DNA of 64,000 nucleotides, taken from assembly GCA_029747015.1 (NCBI GenBank), contig JAKOGI010000568.1, positions 62,001 to 126,000 of the forward strand, given 5' to 3'. A model generated the notes under the pieces. That model was not told where the DNA came from, ran no database searches, and saw nothing but the letters and a program-made list of their open reading frames with translations. The DNA comes from Carnegiea gigantea. Its lineage: Eukaryota; Streptophyta; Magnoliopsida; Caryophyllales; Cactaceae. The position numbers were made by a program, and so were the translations under genes. Each line of letters starts with the position of its first letter. The first letter of the stretch is position 1. This document shows, piece after piece, positions 39,022 through 49,900 of this stretch.

Positions 39022-39431
39022 GATAACTGAATTGGACCCACCTCCGCTCAGGGAGGAGGTTTTTTTTTTGGGGGGGGGGGGACATAACCTTTGTCTGCGT
39101 ACCCATGTCCACTTTCTAAACTATGTCCTTTGGACTCCAAAACTTTTACATGGGACGAGATGGACATTCGGATCCATAGTACAGACTACGTTCTGAAACT
39201 CATACCCGTGGTCGTGTAGCAGAGGGAGGAGGTGACAGATAACTGAAATGGACCCACCCCCGCCCAAGGAGGAGGGGGGGTGGGGACAGATATCCTTTGT
39301 CTGCGTGCCCATCTCCACTTTCTAAACCATGTCCTTTGGACTCCAAAACTTTTACATGGGAGGAGTTGGACATTCGGATCCATAGTGCAGACTATTTTCT
39401 GAAACTTATACCCGTGGTCGTGTAGCAGAGG
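39022..39431. repeat. Tandem duplication, unit 216 bp, two copies
   Basis: Copy 1 (39,022-39,237) and copy 2 (39,238-39,431) share GATAACTGAA, GACCCACC, the G-tract, TTTGTCTGCGT, CCTTTGGACTCCAAAAC, GGACATTCGGATCCATAG and ACCCGTGGTCGTGTAGCAGAG in the same order. They differ by several substitutions and in the length of the T and G runs. No protein is encoded. Confidence 0.92.
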
Positions 39432-40038
39432 TTGGTAGAACCTTTTAATACAGTCCTTTATTGCCTATATGATGTCAATCCAACCTTGCAAGCCTCAAAA
39501 AAGTCCTCCAAGTACTCTATTGCCAGCGTCTCAGCTATCATGCGGGCACACCCATTTGTCATTGTTGTCAATATCCTCATTAGCTTTTTTACTCTTGTCC
39601 TGGTCATGAATTGCTGGATGAGCTTTGAAAAGTCTCCCTAGTCATTCTATTTATGCTCTGCATTGCCTGTATTGTGCACAATACTGCCTGTTCAAGGGGA
39701 CAACCCCCGCCCCCTTCTCAAGGTAAAAAGACTAGAGCAGCTCCTTATTTGACCCTTCAGATGGAATGGCCCTGTGGTAGATTGAAGCATGGTTGCATTA
39801 TCTACTAGAGCCACTTTTTTGTGCTTCTTGAACGTGCTTGCGCAAATCCTAAAAGAGACACGAAGCTTCAAGTCCGTATTGTTTCCTATTTGCTAAGTTT
39901 TCTTGACATGGATGTCAACAAGTGTGCCAATCTGAACCATGATAGATGTCAGAGTTTCAAGAGATATTAAAGCATTCCTGCTGTCCTGCAACTGTCAACC
40001 AGTAATGAATGGGGGAGGGTCCTGAAATTGCAGATACA
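39432..40038. other. Unique non-coding DNA
   Basis: About 600 bp with only one 69-codon ORF (39,432-39,641) and no recognisable domain; nothing else seen. Confidence 0.5.
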
Positions 40039-40404
40039 GGGCGTGTTCTTTTCGTTGGTAAATCTACTTTTACCAACTTCTACGAACTTCTACCATCTCT
40101 TACCCTTCCCCCCAAAAAAATCAATCATTTCCAACTCTAACCATCTTCAACTAACTTCTACTGACTTCTATACCTCTTACTAATCTCCTTCAAGATGTCT
40201 TACAAAGAAATTCCCACTCACTTACATTTCTCACCAACATCCTCCAACTTTTATCAACTTCTATCGATTTCTTCCCACCTATCCCAATCTTAAACACCTT
40301 CTACCAATCATTCTAAAAAAATACCAATTTCTACCCACTTATACCAATCTTTACGAACTTTACCCATTTACCAACCTATATTTAACAACGAAAAGAACAG
40401 GCCC
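40039..40404. mobile_element. Tourist-like MITE 1 (PIF/Harbinger type), 366 bp
   Basis: Terminal inverted repeats GGGCGTGTTCTTTTCGTTG and CAACGAAAAGAACAGGCCC pair at 18 of 19 positions. Flanking trinucleotides ACA and ATA are compatible with a mutated 3-bp target duplication. The interior is a degenerate array of CAACTTCTACC-like words, with no coding capacity. The terminal sequence is shared with the element at 42,473. Confidence 0.82.
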
Positions 40405-41984
40405 ATAGTTATAATATGTTGAATGAACAACGCATTATTCATGCAGCCAAGTCGATTGATGTCAATCCTTTTGGTGCTCTGTGTTTGATTCTTGCTTCCT
40501 TTTATTTTTCATTTTTTGTATTCTTTTTTCAATTTGTCTGCTTTATTTAAAATTTTTTTGGGTGCTTACGACCATTACTCCTCTATTTATCATGTCCCAA
40601 CCAATTATTTTTATTTCCAGTCGTGTCTAAAACAAGATGTTTGCTACCTTAACATATAATTTTTTTTGAAGATAGCGCCAGGGATCTGCAGTTAGACGCA
40701 TCTCCATTTTTCTTTATATCTCTTTACGGACGTAAGAAATAATGAAGGATAATTTAAGATTTCCTGGATTGTCAAGTTATGTGAAAAGTGAAGTAAATTA
40801 AGGTAAACCAAGTGTAAGTGAAGCTGTCTTGGATATACTTGATTGAAAACACGGTGTGCTGCACACTGGTAGAAATGAATGATTGTGAAAATCAGTCTGA
40901 GCTTAGTTGACAGGCGATAACCATAACAAAGTCCATCCTGAATGTTGTAAGGCCCACCAAGTTTGTCAATGTGGAGTCTGGCTCTGTGCTGGTCTCTGAT
41001 AAAGTCTACGGTTGCAATCTGTTATTGGACCATGTAGTTTGGGTCCTGCAATGCTACCGTCTTCTGCCCGATGCATGTCCTCTCATGAAATCCATCTCTG
41101 AATGCTGCAAGATCCACCAAGTTCGTCACATAGGTATTCACCTTGGTTGAAACTCATCATAATGCAGAAAGAAGGCCCCAACTGAGTGAATGTGGGCTGT
41201 TTATTGTTTCAATTTTCGTTTCCTCAGCAGCTCAATGTGGCTGCGCTGGGTACAACCCTTCTATGAGTATGAACTCATGCAAATGTTGGCATTTTGTGGA
41301 TTTGCAGGCGATATGCCTTCGAAAACTGTGAACTCCATTGTATATGCATGGCTTGTCACAATTAAATGGAGGCATTTTTTTTTGCACAATTATGAGGTTT
41401 CAATTACTGATGTCGGCCTTTCTTTATGTGTGTTTTCTATTCTCTTCCGTCAATGATATACTTTTCTGTTCTTTGAGCAGGTTTCTGGGGTTCTGTGATG
41501 GTCACAAAGTCATTTTGTCTGCTCAATTGGTTGAAGTTCTCTCATGTTTGACTTGATAAATTTCTTTGACAATACCTAGGGTTTTTCTGGCATCCATGGT
41601 TACAATAAATTCATGTGTCGACATGGATATTTGCAATTTCTTGAGTTTGTTGCTTCAGTTCTTTGAATCAAGCTTTATGGTATAGTTTTCTCTCAGACTT
41701 TGTGGCTCCATGCGTATGACTATCTGAGGGCTGCTACATATGTTTTGCCCTTGTGGCACACCAAATGGATGTTTCGTTGCGTCAAAATTTCCAAAATGGC
41801 TGTTGCAGGTGGATAATCACTTAGGCCCGTGAGAATAATACAAATGGGTCTTTATCCTATGAGAAAGAACTATCTCCTCGATTATAAAATAAAAACCCCA
41901 TTTGTATTGCTGTGGAGGCAGAATTTATGTTTGTGTGGAGTATGAGGTGGCCTAAAGCCCATAATGTTTTCGTCTCATTATGTT
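40405..41984. other. Unique non-coding DNA with a short diverged direct repeat
   Basis: No domain-bearing ORF. Two imperfect copies of a segment containing CTGAATG(C/T)TG(C/T)AAG(A/G)(C/T)CCACCAAGTT(C/T)GTCA lie near 40,937-40,972 and 41,097-41,132. The ORFs at 41,143-41,556 overlap in two frames and resemble no known protein. Confidence 0.45.
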
Positions 41985-42317
41985 TAGACCTGACAAAATT
42001 AACTCGAGATTCGAAACCCGAACCGAACGATCCGGACCCATACCTGATCCGACGCCCGAAATATGCTCACCCGAAAGTAGACCCGAAACCCGAATTGACC
42101 CGAACCGAGCTATACCCGACCCGAAATTTTTCACAAAGTTGTTTGTTTTGGCATGACGAGCGTATTTGAACAAAAATTGGTTGATCCGAAATTGACCTGA
42201 ACCGAACCATATCCGACTCAAACCAAAACAACCCAAAATGTCATTTAACCCGAACATGACCCAATCCGAACTTGACCCGACCCATACCCAAAGCGAATGA
42301 CCCATTTGCCAGGTCTG
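41985..42317. mobile_element. hAT-type MITE, 333 bp, with CCCGAA-rich interior
   Basis: A perfect 8-bp target duplication ATTATGTT (41,977-41,984 and 42,318-42,325) flanks terminal inverted repeats TAGACCTGACAAA and TTTGCCAGGTCTG, which pair at 11 of 13 positions; the first base has probably mutated from C. An 8-bp duplication and CAG-type ends are hAT hallmarks. The interior consists largely of CCCGAA/CCCGAC/ACCCGA words and encodes nothing. Confidence 0.88.
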
Positions 42318-42472
42318 ATTATGTTCGACACATTTATTTATAGTGTTATGATTTGGATTGGGCCAGTGTAGGATTTTTCAACCTTGAACATCAATTATAC
42401 AAGCGCTCTAGTATAACTCTTGAACACAAAGGAACTTTGCAGTATCTCTAGTGATCTGTAACTAGATATTAA

Positions 42473-42669
42473 GGGCCTGTTCTTTTCGTGGGTAAATTGA
42501 GGTGGGTAAAAGGGTAAAGTGGGTTGAAGTAGGTTGAGGTAGGTTGAAGTAGGTTGAAGTGGATTGAATTTTTTTTATTTGATAAATTGAACTTGGTTAA
42601 AATAGTGGAAGTGGGTTGAAGTGGATTGAGGTTGATATTTTGGAATTGACCCACGAAAAAAACAGGCCC
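42473..42669. mobile_element. Tourist-like MITE 2 (PIF/Harbinger type), 197 bp
   Basis: Terminal inverted repeats GGGCCTGTTCTTTTCGTGGGT and ACCCACGAAAAAAACAGGCCC are flanked by a perfect TAA target duplication (42,470-42,472 and 42,670-42,672), the hallmark of PIF/Harbinger elements. The interior has repeated GGTTGAAGTAG words. It shares its termini with the 366-bp element at 40,039, so both were probably moved by the same transposase. Confidence 0.9.
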
Positions 42670-42672
42670 TAA

Positions 42673-44080
42673 CTTCAAAGAAACTATAACAATACTCATA
42701 AGGACATAGGCTTATTATTTGGCTAGGGTAACCTAGGCTTTTTTATTAAGTATGGACAATAAAGCTTCCTTGACCTCCGATTGGCAAGAAGGCTTGCTGA
42801 GGTCAAGCTTTTGAATACTTAGTCATCTGAACTTGTTGAAAAATCATCCAATTTGTAGATTTCCGTAGAGCGATTCTGATTTATGTGATTTTGAAGAACA
42901 AAGTACTTTTCACTAAAAGCAAATGACAAACATTTAGAACATAGGGTGAATTCTGATTTTTGAGGGAGCACGGTTGGCAAAGCCTCCATCTCAGGTGAGC
43001 AATTGGGCGTCGAATTCTGTGCAGCTTAGGTTAGTTGGTGTCATTATTGCGCAAGTGCAGCCATCCTCTGAATTTGCAAAGCTACTTGGTCGACCAACGC
43101 AAGTTAAGTAAACTCTCTTCATACCATTCTAAACTGGAGGCTCTGTAGTTAGTCATGCTAGTGGCTCTAGCTCCTAGTAGCTCCAGCTCCCCCAATGCGC
43201 ACCCCAAAAAAAGCAAACAAACCCACCCCCCCCAAAAAAAAAAAAAAAAAAAAAGAGGAGAGAGAGGATAGAGGATGTACATTTGCTGAAATGACTATTA
43301 TCATCCCCTTTTCTTCTTCTTCTTTTTTTTTTTTTTTTGGGTTTTTGTTTTTTTGGGGATACATGAAAACAACAATAGTCCTATGACGTAGGGAAAATTA
43401 TGTCATGGACCTGGATCCATATATCAATGTAAATTGCATGTTAGTCAAGTCACAAATGGGCATTTAATGGTGTACAAATCAGCATTTTGGTGAAGAACAT
43501 TTCGTATTTTTATGCATCTTGCAATGTCTTACATGAGAATGTTGTAAGAGGATGATATTGACAAGGATAGGGCCTGATTTTGAGGAAGAGAAGAATTCTC
43601 ATATAATGCTTTATTTGCACGTTTAGTGTAACTTTTATTAATATTTTACTATTGCTGTTTCTCCTATTTTACATTTTATTACTTTTAAGGAGCCACAGTA
43701 TTGTTGTTTACTATTCTAGATTAATTAGCATCTGTTTTATTTTCTAAATGAGCATTTAAATGAGTATTCTAACAATTGTTCTTATATATCCTTAATTGTT
43801 GTTTTTTGTAAACAAATGTATGTACTTTCAAATTGTAAAATTATATTAATTGAAAACTAGAACAAAATAATTGGACTTGGACAAGGTTTGAGTTAAATTT
43901 TCATTAATTTAATATACCACGAAGCGAACGAACACATTATACTCGAATGTGCTGTTTTTTCCCTTTTACCAGGGGATCACAACATCGATTTTACAAGGTG
44001 AATTTCTCATACTCTCATTACTCTCAAAAGAGTAGTCAATTAGTTAACTATAGGTGATTAGGAGTGAAAATGGGAGAATG
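42673..44080. other. Non-coding DNA including an A/T-tract inverted repeat
   Basis: No genes seen. At 43,196-43,360 a segment with CCCCAAAAAAAGC, a long A run, then a long T run and TTTTTTTGGGGAT forms an inverted repeat able to fold into a hairpin. The ORFs there are low-complexity artefacts. Confidence 0.55.
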
Positions 44081-44429
44081 AGAGCTCTCACTAGAAGAAA
44101 ACAACCAATTGGCATGTTCGACAAGAAAGATGAAAAGGATAGTTAGGGATCTCCCCTCGGAGGGGGAATCCATTGAAGATGTGGTGGCTGACGATATGGA
44201 CTTGGCTCTCCTAGGGTGGCTGAAATTGGGGAGGAAGTAGGTGCGGACGCACGGAGATAGGGTGGAGGATTCTACTCAAGGAAGATCCATCCCCTGTGGG
44301 GATACTTTACAGATAAATAGTCCAAATTTGACTTTTGATACTAGGGACAAACCAGTATAAGCAGAGTGGGAGTGTAGGGATGTATCCGAAGACGATGAAC
44401 CTTCGGAAGATGATGAACCTACATGCCCC

Positions 44430-45008
44430 ACCATCTTGTTAACAGTAGTGGAAAAAAGGATGCTACTAGAACCATGGCGCAATGCACTGATTATCCGTAT
44501 GTTTGATAAAGGCATTGAGTACTTGCAATTGTAAAGAAGACTTAAGACCAAATGGGCACTGAAAGGGGACTTCTCCCTAATTGATATTGGATGTGATTAC
44601 TATGTCACTCGATTCACAAATTTGGAGGACTATGAACAAGTGATGCTTAATGGTCCATGCACGATTGGAGACAACTACCTTATGATTAGGGAGTCAGTTC
44701 CTACTTTCATCCCAAAAGAAGATACCATTAGTAAGTTGACTGCCTAGGTGCGTACTCCGAAATTAAGTGTGGAATACTTTAATAAGAACTTCCTATTGCA
44801 AAAAATTGGCAAAAAATTGGGCAACTACTAAAGGTGGATAGTACCACAGCTAATGTGGAGAGAGGATAATACGCAAGGCTTTGTGTGGAGATAGATTTAA
44901 CTAAACCATTGCTCTTGAAGTTTCGGATGAATGGAAAGATCTGGAGTATCCAATATGAGGGTTTGAAAATGATATGCTTCAAATGTGGACGACAAGGTCA
45001 TAGGAGAT
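44430..45008 (+). pseudogene. LINE ORF1 fragment (DUF4283 and CCHC zinc knuckle)
   Basis: Reading through stops, the frame beginning near 44,530 gives TKWALKGDFSLIDIGCDYYV, then DYEQVMLNGPCTIGDNYL and KLSVEYFNKNFLLQKIG. This matches the DUF4283 region of plant L1-type LINE ORF1 proteins, which bind RNA in the retrotransposition particle. A one-base frameshift near 44,828 moves the match into the frame that continues DLTKPLLLKFRMNG, IWSIQYEGLKMICFKCG and GRQGH, the usual knuckle after DUF4283. No LINE endonuclease or RT follows: the knuckle runs straight into gypsy integrase sequence. The DNA before 44,430 may be decayed ORF1 N-terminus. Confidence 0.82.
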
Positions 45009-45481
45009 GCCTTAGATGTCACCAGTTACACCGTATCACCATGAGGGATGTGATGTCCCTCAACCCCATTATTATTGTGGAGATTTTTGATGTATGGGGT
45101 ATTGATTTTATGGGACCATTTTCAATTTTTTTTGGAAATGTGTATATTCTACTAGCTATTTATTATGTGTCTAAGTGGGTTAAGGCCATCCTCACTAGGA
45201 TTCATGAGGCTAGGGTTGTGTTGAAGTTTTTGAGGGAGAACATATTTTCTAGGTATGGCATGCCTTGTACAATCATTAGTGACCAAGGTACGCACTTCAA
45301 CAACCGATCCTTTGATTCATTACTGAGACGGTACTCTATTGTCCATAGGGTAACCACGCCTTATCATCTCCATACCAGTGGACAGGTGGAGGTGGCCAAC
45401 AAGCAAATAAAATGGATTTTAGAGAAAGCAGTTAATAGGAACAGAAAAGATTGGACCGACAAGTTTATTGATGCCTTATAG
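44885..45481 (+). other. Continuous ORF across the LINE/Athila junction
   Basis: A 198-codon frame crosses the fusion without interruption: LINE ORF1 C-terminal part and zinc knuckle for about 41 codons, then Athila integrase. The junction is within about 10 bp of 45,005, between LINE GRQGHRR and gypsy CLRCHQ, so a Cys-rich finger of one joins a Cys-rich finger of the other. It is given separately because it is the exact extent of the chimeric frame. There is no evidence that it is expressed. Confidence 0.8.
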
Positions 45482-45994
45482 GCTTATAGGATGACTCTCA
45501 AGACACCCTTAGGTATGTCGCCCTATAGGGTAGTCTATGGGAAGCCTTGTCATCTTCCAGTTGAGCTTGAGCATAGAGCTTAGTGGGTTATTAGGACCCT
45601 TAACTATGATTTTACTGTAGCAGGTGAAGAGAGACGACTACAGTTGAGTGAGTTAGAGGAGATCCGATCTGAGGCCTATAAGAGTGCTAGATTGTCCAAG
45701 GAGAGGGTGAAGTTGGTTCATGACAAGATCATTATTAGGAAGGACTTTGCCCCAGGCATGAAAGTGCTCCTATATGATTCGAGACTGCACCTCTTTCTAG
45801 GTAAGCTTAGGTCCTACTAGACGGGTCCTTTTGTTATTACTCGTGCATTTCCTTATAGTGTAGTTAAGATATAGGATCCTGCTACTGGAGCTAAACACAA
45901 CGTCAATGGTCAACGATTGAAGCAATTCCTCAAGCTCCCTACAGACGAGGACTTGGAGTGTCTGATGCTCCACGAACCACCCAGTGATTACTGA
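45009..45994 (+). pseudogene. pol: Athila-like Ty3/gypsy integrase
   Basis: Integrase joins retroelement cDNA to the host chromosome. The segment starts inside the zinc-binding region (CLRCHQLHR), then gives VEIFDVWGIDFMGPF, YVSKWVKAILTR, FLRENIFSRYGMP, IISDQGTHFNNRSF, HTSGQVEVANKQIK and [20 protein letters not shown]. All three catalytic acids remain: D of GIDFMG, D of SDQG, E of QVEVANK. The C-terminal KVLLYDSRLHLF and GPFVITRAFP complete it, ending TGA at 45,992-45,994. This wording is characteristic of the Athila branch. One frame runs through with no indel, broken by four TAG codons (45,479; about 45,586; about 45,817; about 45,874). Protease, RT and RNase H are missing upstream, replaced by LINE sequence. 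Confidence 0.9.
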
Positions 45995-47079
45995 TGGGTA
46001 GTGAGGTAGTTCGGGGGCATTCAGTATCCGGCCTGATCGTATTGTTCTGTCCCTTGTATATGGTGTATATGATATACTTTGTTTTCTTCCTTTTGCTTGA
46101 TTCTCCCTTTTCCCATAATGCGGACATTGTATAATCTTGGTGTGGGAGAGGGGAAGCTATGCTTCAAAATTTTGAAAAAAAAATCCAAAAAATGATTTTC
46201 TATGTAATTTTGGGGAGTTGTATTATCTTGATTAACTTTTGACCCTTGGATTGAATATCAGGTTGTATATGAGTACTATGTACGTAGTAGGCCTTGACCC
46301 TAGGAGTATCATTTCGTATCCCAATTCTAATCCTGACAGTTCATTGTAACTTGAGTCCAATCCTAATTCATATAGCACTATTGTCTTAGGAATTTAGGCA
46401 ACCATAGGTGGATCCCCCACTTGTCGTTTATTTGTTTCATTTAAAAAAAAGGCAACAAAAATCAAAAATAGAAAGTCTTAGAATTGGGTATGACAAGTAT
46501 CCTTTTGAGGCATGTGCTATTGGGTGGTACCCTTTGAGACAATATTGCTAGTGGAAAAACTTGCAACCAAAATAATTGAGTCGATAAAGTTGCCAAATGG
46601 GACTGATCATGGTTACTCGAACCCCTGAGATGATGGTACATTAGCACATTAAGCACTAGGACGGATTCACTGTTGCAAGGGCTTGTGGGGTGAAAAGTTG
46701 GTGTACGGATATCATCTTTAGTGGTTAAGAGTTTGATGTATACATTGTGCTTATGTATGGTTTGATACTTAGGTTACAGGGGTGATTTGTTGATAAAGTG
46801 TGTACAGTTTTCCCTAGTGTATATGTATGTATGTTTGAGGGAAAAAAAATCAAAAAGAGTTCTATTGTCTTTCTCTTTTTCTTTTTCAAAGATTTTGTGC
46901 GTATATCTTCTACAAACCCTCACGAGACCACACTCGTCCGCTAGGAGGAACGTAGGGGTTTAAAGGACTTGTTGCACGTGCTAAGTGCAACTGTGATTCC
47001 TACGAAAGTGAGTTAGGTGTCTTACTTAGATTTTTTTCATTTTACTTGAGGACAAGCAAAGTCTAGGTGTGGGGGTATT
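45995..47079 (+). other. Post-pol region and polypurine tract of the Athila-like element
   Basis: About 1.1 kb without coding sequence; no env-like ORF was seen. It ends with ACTTGAGGACAAGCAAAG (47,044-47,061) and TAGGTGTGGGGGTAT (47,064-47,078), the word order that precedes the 3' LTR in many plant Athila-type gypsy elements. The G-rich run is the probable polypurine tract. Confidence 0.7.
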
Positions 47080-48066
47080 TGTTTGAGCACCAAAAGTGTC
47101 AAATTAAGTACTTCTAATCACTTAGTTTTTGTTTGTAATCGAGATTATTTTTGAATTTTATTTGTTTATTATTTGATTTTTGTAGAAAATAATGTTGTGA
47201 TGAAAATCTGATTGATTGGGCCAGCATAAAAGAAGAAGAAGAAATAAGGGGAAAAAAAAGAGAAGAACCCAGCCTAGAAGAGAAGCCCAGTTGCAGTCTC
47301 CTAGCTTCCCAGCTCCCTGCTTTCCTTTTCTCATTAGCCACAAATTGGAAATTGAAGGGAAAATTAGAATTTTGGGTGAAAATTGGAATATGGGTATTAT
47401 TAGGAAGGTAGAAAATTTGATTTTTATTTGGGCAATCTTTGTAATTAGGAAATTAGCATTAGTATAAATAGGGGCTTTAGGAGACTCTTGGTGATCATCC
47501 ATTCATCAATTCTTCTTTTCTTCGTCTCTCATAGTATTGGTGTAGTTCTTGAGAATTCTTGTAATTTTTAGTTGAACTTTTTTTTTCAAGCGCTTGTTTC
47601 AATTTAAATTTCGCGTTTTAGTTGTCATTCGAGTTATTAGTTCAAATATTATTTCTCAAATTGGAATTTCTTTACAAGAGTTCTCTTCCAAGATTTAAGT
47701 TCAAAGGTGACTCTCAAAGATTCAATCTTTATTATGGATTTCTTGATTGTAGCTCATAACTTCTTCTCTTGAGGTAAGTTCTTTCTTCCTTCTTATTTTG
47801 TGCAGGCTTTAGCTTAAATTTCATGTTTCATGTTTGGATTATATTAATTCTACCTTATTTCTTTGTTGTTAACTATTGTTTCAATTAGTTTTAGTTAAAT
47901 TCCAAGTGTTTCATCTTAGTATAAATTTTTGATTATTATTTGAATTAATTCTTGTTTGTCTTGATTAGTTTAATAGTTAGATTCTAGCAATTAAACTCAA
48001 CCCATCTCTGTGGGCGACCCGTAAAGTGCTACAACCACGGCTGTACACTTATGGTTTTATTTCACA
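47080..48066 (+). repeat. Athila-like 3' LTR, about 987 bp
   Basis: It starts TGTTTGAGCACC right after the polypurine tract. It contains a TATA box AGTATAAATAGGGG at 47,461-47,474 and ends near 48,066 after CCATCTCTGTGGGCGACCCG (48,002-48,021) and TTTATTTCACA. The CTGTGGG...CGACCCGT...GTGC...ACTTATGGTTTTA arrangement is typical of the 3' end of this LTR class. The exact last base (48,064 or 48,066) is uncertain because the following DNA belongs to another element. Confidence 0.7.
47461..47474 (+). promoter_or_regulatory. TATA box in the Athila-like LTR
   Basis: AGTATAAATAGGGG, a strong TATA match, is followed about 50-60 bp later by CT-rich leader sequence, as expected for an LTR promoter. 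Confidence 0.65.
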
Positions 48067-48340
48067 GTTTTGAAACACAAACAAGTGGCATGTGGTTCCT
48101 TCGAGAAGAGCGTGAACCCGCATGGCTTGAGCCTCAGGATAAGGAATGCTTACGGAAATAGTGGCCACTATCGCCGGGGGTATGCAGAGTGCATCACCCG
48201 GTCCGCCTGGAAGGCCCAGATTCAAGGGGCCCAACAGGTTCTTATGGCTATGCAAGGCAGCCGAATTACAGTACCCACAATGGTATTCGGTTGGGGGAGA
48301 AGGTCCACGCTTCACTTCCCCGCATAATGATCCATAGGCG

Positions 48341-49126
48341 GTGGAGATGAAGGTGGCGAGCACAATTGTGCGGAGAATTCTTGTTGACTCGGGAAGCTCA
48401 GTGGACATAATCACTTGGGATTGTTTAAAAAAAATGAAATATTTAGGGAGGGAAATTATTCCCTTGGGACACCCCATCTTAGGATTTAGGGGACAAGAGG
48501 TAAACCCTATGGGGATGATCCATCTCCCTTTGCACTTTGGAGATAAAACCAAAGCAAGAACCTTGGAGGTAGACTTCTTAGTTGTTGACGTGCCCAAGGG
48601 CTACAACATCATCCTCGGGTGGCCTACCGTGCACAAGGCAAAGGCCGTCATTGCCCTATATTTGCTCCAACTCCAGTTTGAGGCCGACGATGGAAGCGTG
48701 GGCACGATGCAAGGAGACCAGAGGACAGCATGAGAATGCTATCTCGTTAGTATCCGCCAGCTTGTAGAGCGAACGACTGAGCGAAGGGGCACTGGACCCC
48801 CACCGCCAAATAAGAAGCCGCGGTCCGGACCACCTCCCACCATGGCCGAGGCCTTGGTCATTCACACGATGCCATCGACCGAACCCGAGCAACCTCGTCC
48901 GGTAGCCATGGATGGTGTTAAGCAAGTCCCCCTCGATAAGGAGCGTCCCGAACGCACAGTTCGGTTGGGTAAGGAGGTGGAGGCTCCTACCCGACATTCT
49001 TTGGTCGCAATCTTGCAAGAATACCATGACGTCTTCGCCTTTAGCCTGGAAGAGATGCCCGGTATTGACCTGGCTGTCATGGCGCACAACTTGAATGTCG
49101 ATCCTACTTACAAAACTGTCATCTAG
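48341..49126 (+). pseudogene. pol: Tat pol: aspartic protease and linker to RT
   Basis: Frame 48,341-48,733 has RRILVDSGSSVDIITWDCL with the catalytic Asp of the DSGSS motif, then the retropepsin core through FLVVDVPKGYNIILGWPTVH, a typical gypsy sequence. TGA at 48,731-48,733 looks like a mutated Arg codon. The same frame continues through a Pro-rich linker to ILQEYHDVFAFSLEEMPGID (48,842-49,126), the segment just before RT. Upstream DNA (48,067-48,340) can be read as the tail of the gag-protease linker but has no domain. Confidence 0.82.
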
Positions 49127-49900
49127 AAGAAATGACACATGGGCCCCGAGCGGGCCGTAGCAGCGACCGCAAAGGTGTAGAAACTACTAGAGGCAGGGTT
49201 CGTCTGGGAATGTCACTATTCAGAGTGGATCTCAAATGTGGTCTTAGTAAAAAAGCCCAATGGGATTTGGAGAATATGCGTAGATTTCACGGACTTGAAA
49301 AGAGCCTGCCTAAAGGACAGCTACCCCCTCCCAAAGATTCACAAACTAGTAGATGCAACAGCCGAGCATACCCCACTGAGCTTCATGGACGCCTTCTCGG
49401 AGTATCACTAGATACCTCTGTGCCCTGAAGACCAGGAGAAGAACGTGTTCATAATCGACCGAGGTCTGCATTACTACAAGGTAGTGCCGTTTGGGTTGAA
49501 GAACACGGGGGCTACTTACCAACGACTGGTGAACAAGTTGTTCGAGCCCCTCATCGGCCGAACCATGGAGGTGTATGTAGATCACATGATAGTAAAAAGC
49601 ATGCTTGATGATGTGCACGACCAGGACCTGCGAAAAACATTCGACATCCTTCGAATATTAGGGATGAAACTCTATCCAAAGAAATGTGTGTTCGACGTCA
49701 GATCTAGCAACTTCCTAGGATTCATGATCAGCAGCCGAGGGATAGAAGCTAATCCTGACAAGATCTAGGCCGTATTGGATAAGAAGCCGCTACGTAGCAT
49801 CAAAGAGGTACATCGACTGACTGGATGTATCACAACCCTGGGGTAGTTCATGTCCGGGCCCACCGAAAAATGCCAGCCTTTCTTCCAGGCCTATGGAGGC
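49127..49900 (+). pseudogene. pol: Tat pol: reverse transcriptase with altered active site
   Basis: It lies in the same frame as the protease, with stops at TAG 49,123-49,125, TGA 49,132-49,134 and others. RT blocks in order: KLLEAGFVWECHYSEWISNV, VLVKKPNGIWRICVDFTDL (catalytic Asp kept), KDSYPLPKIHKLVD, LSFMDAFSEYH, VVPFGLKNTGATYQRLVNK, then YVDHMIVKS where the family has YVDD, then FLGFMISSRGIEANPDKI. The second Asp of the catalytic pair is His, so the enzyme is dead even without the stops. Several stops replace expected Gln codons (SEYH-stop, PDKI-stop). Confidence 0.88.

Noticed and set aside
41143..41556. Overlapping ORFs of 62-88 codons as a second host gene
   Set aside because: Two frames are open over the same DNA, no homology is recognised, and there is no splice or promoter context.
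48049..49138. Long minus-strand ORFs (182 and 160 codons) opposite the Tat protease and linker
   Set aside because: They are shadows of the GC-rich plus-strand pol frame, which has clear protease and pre-RT motifs.
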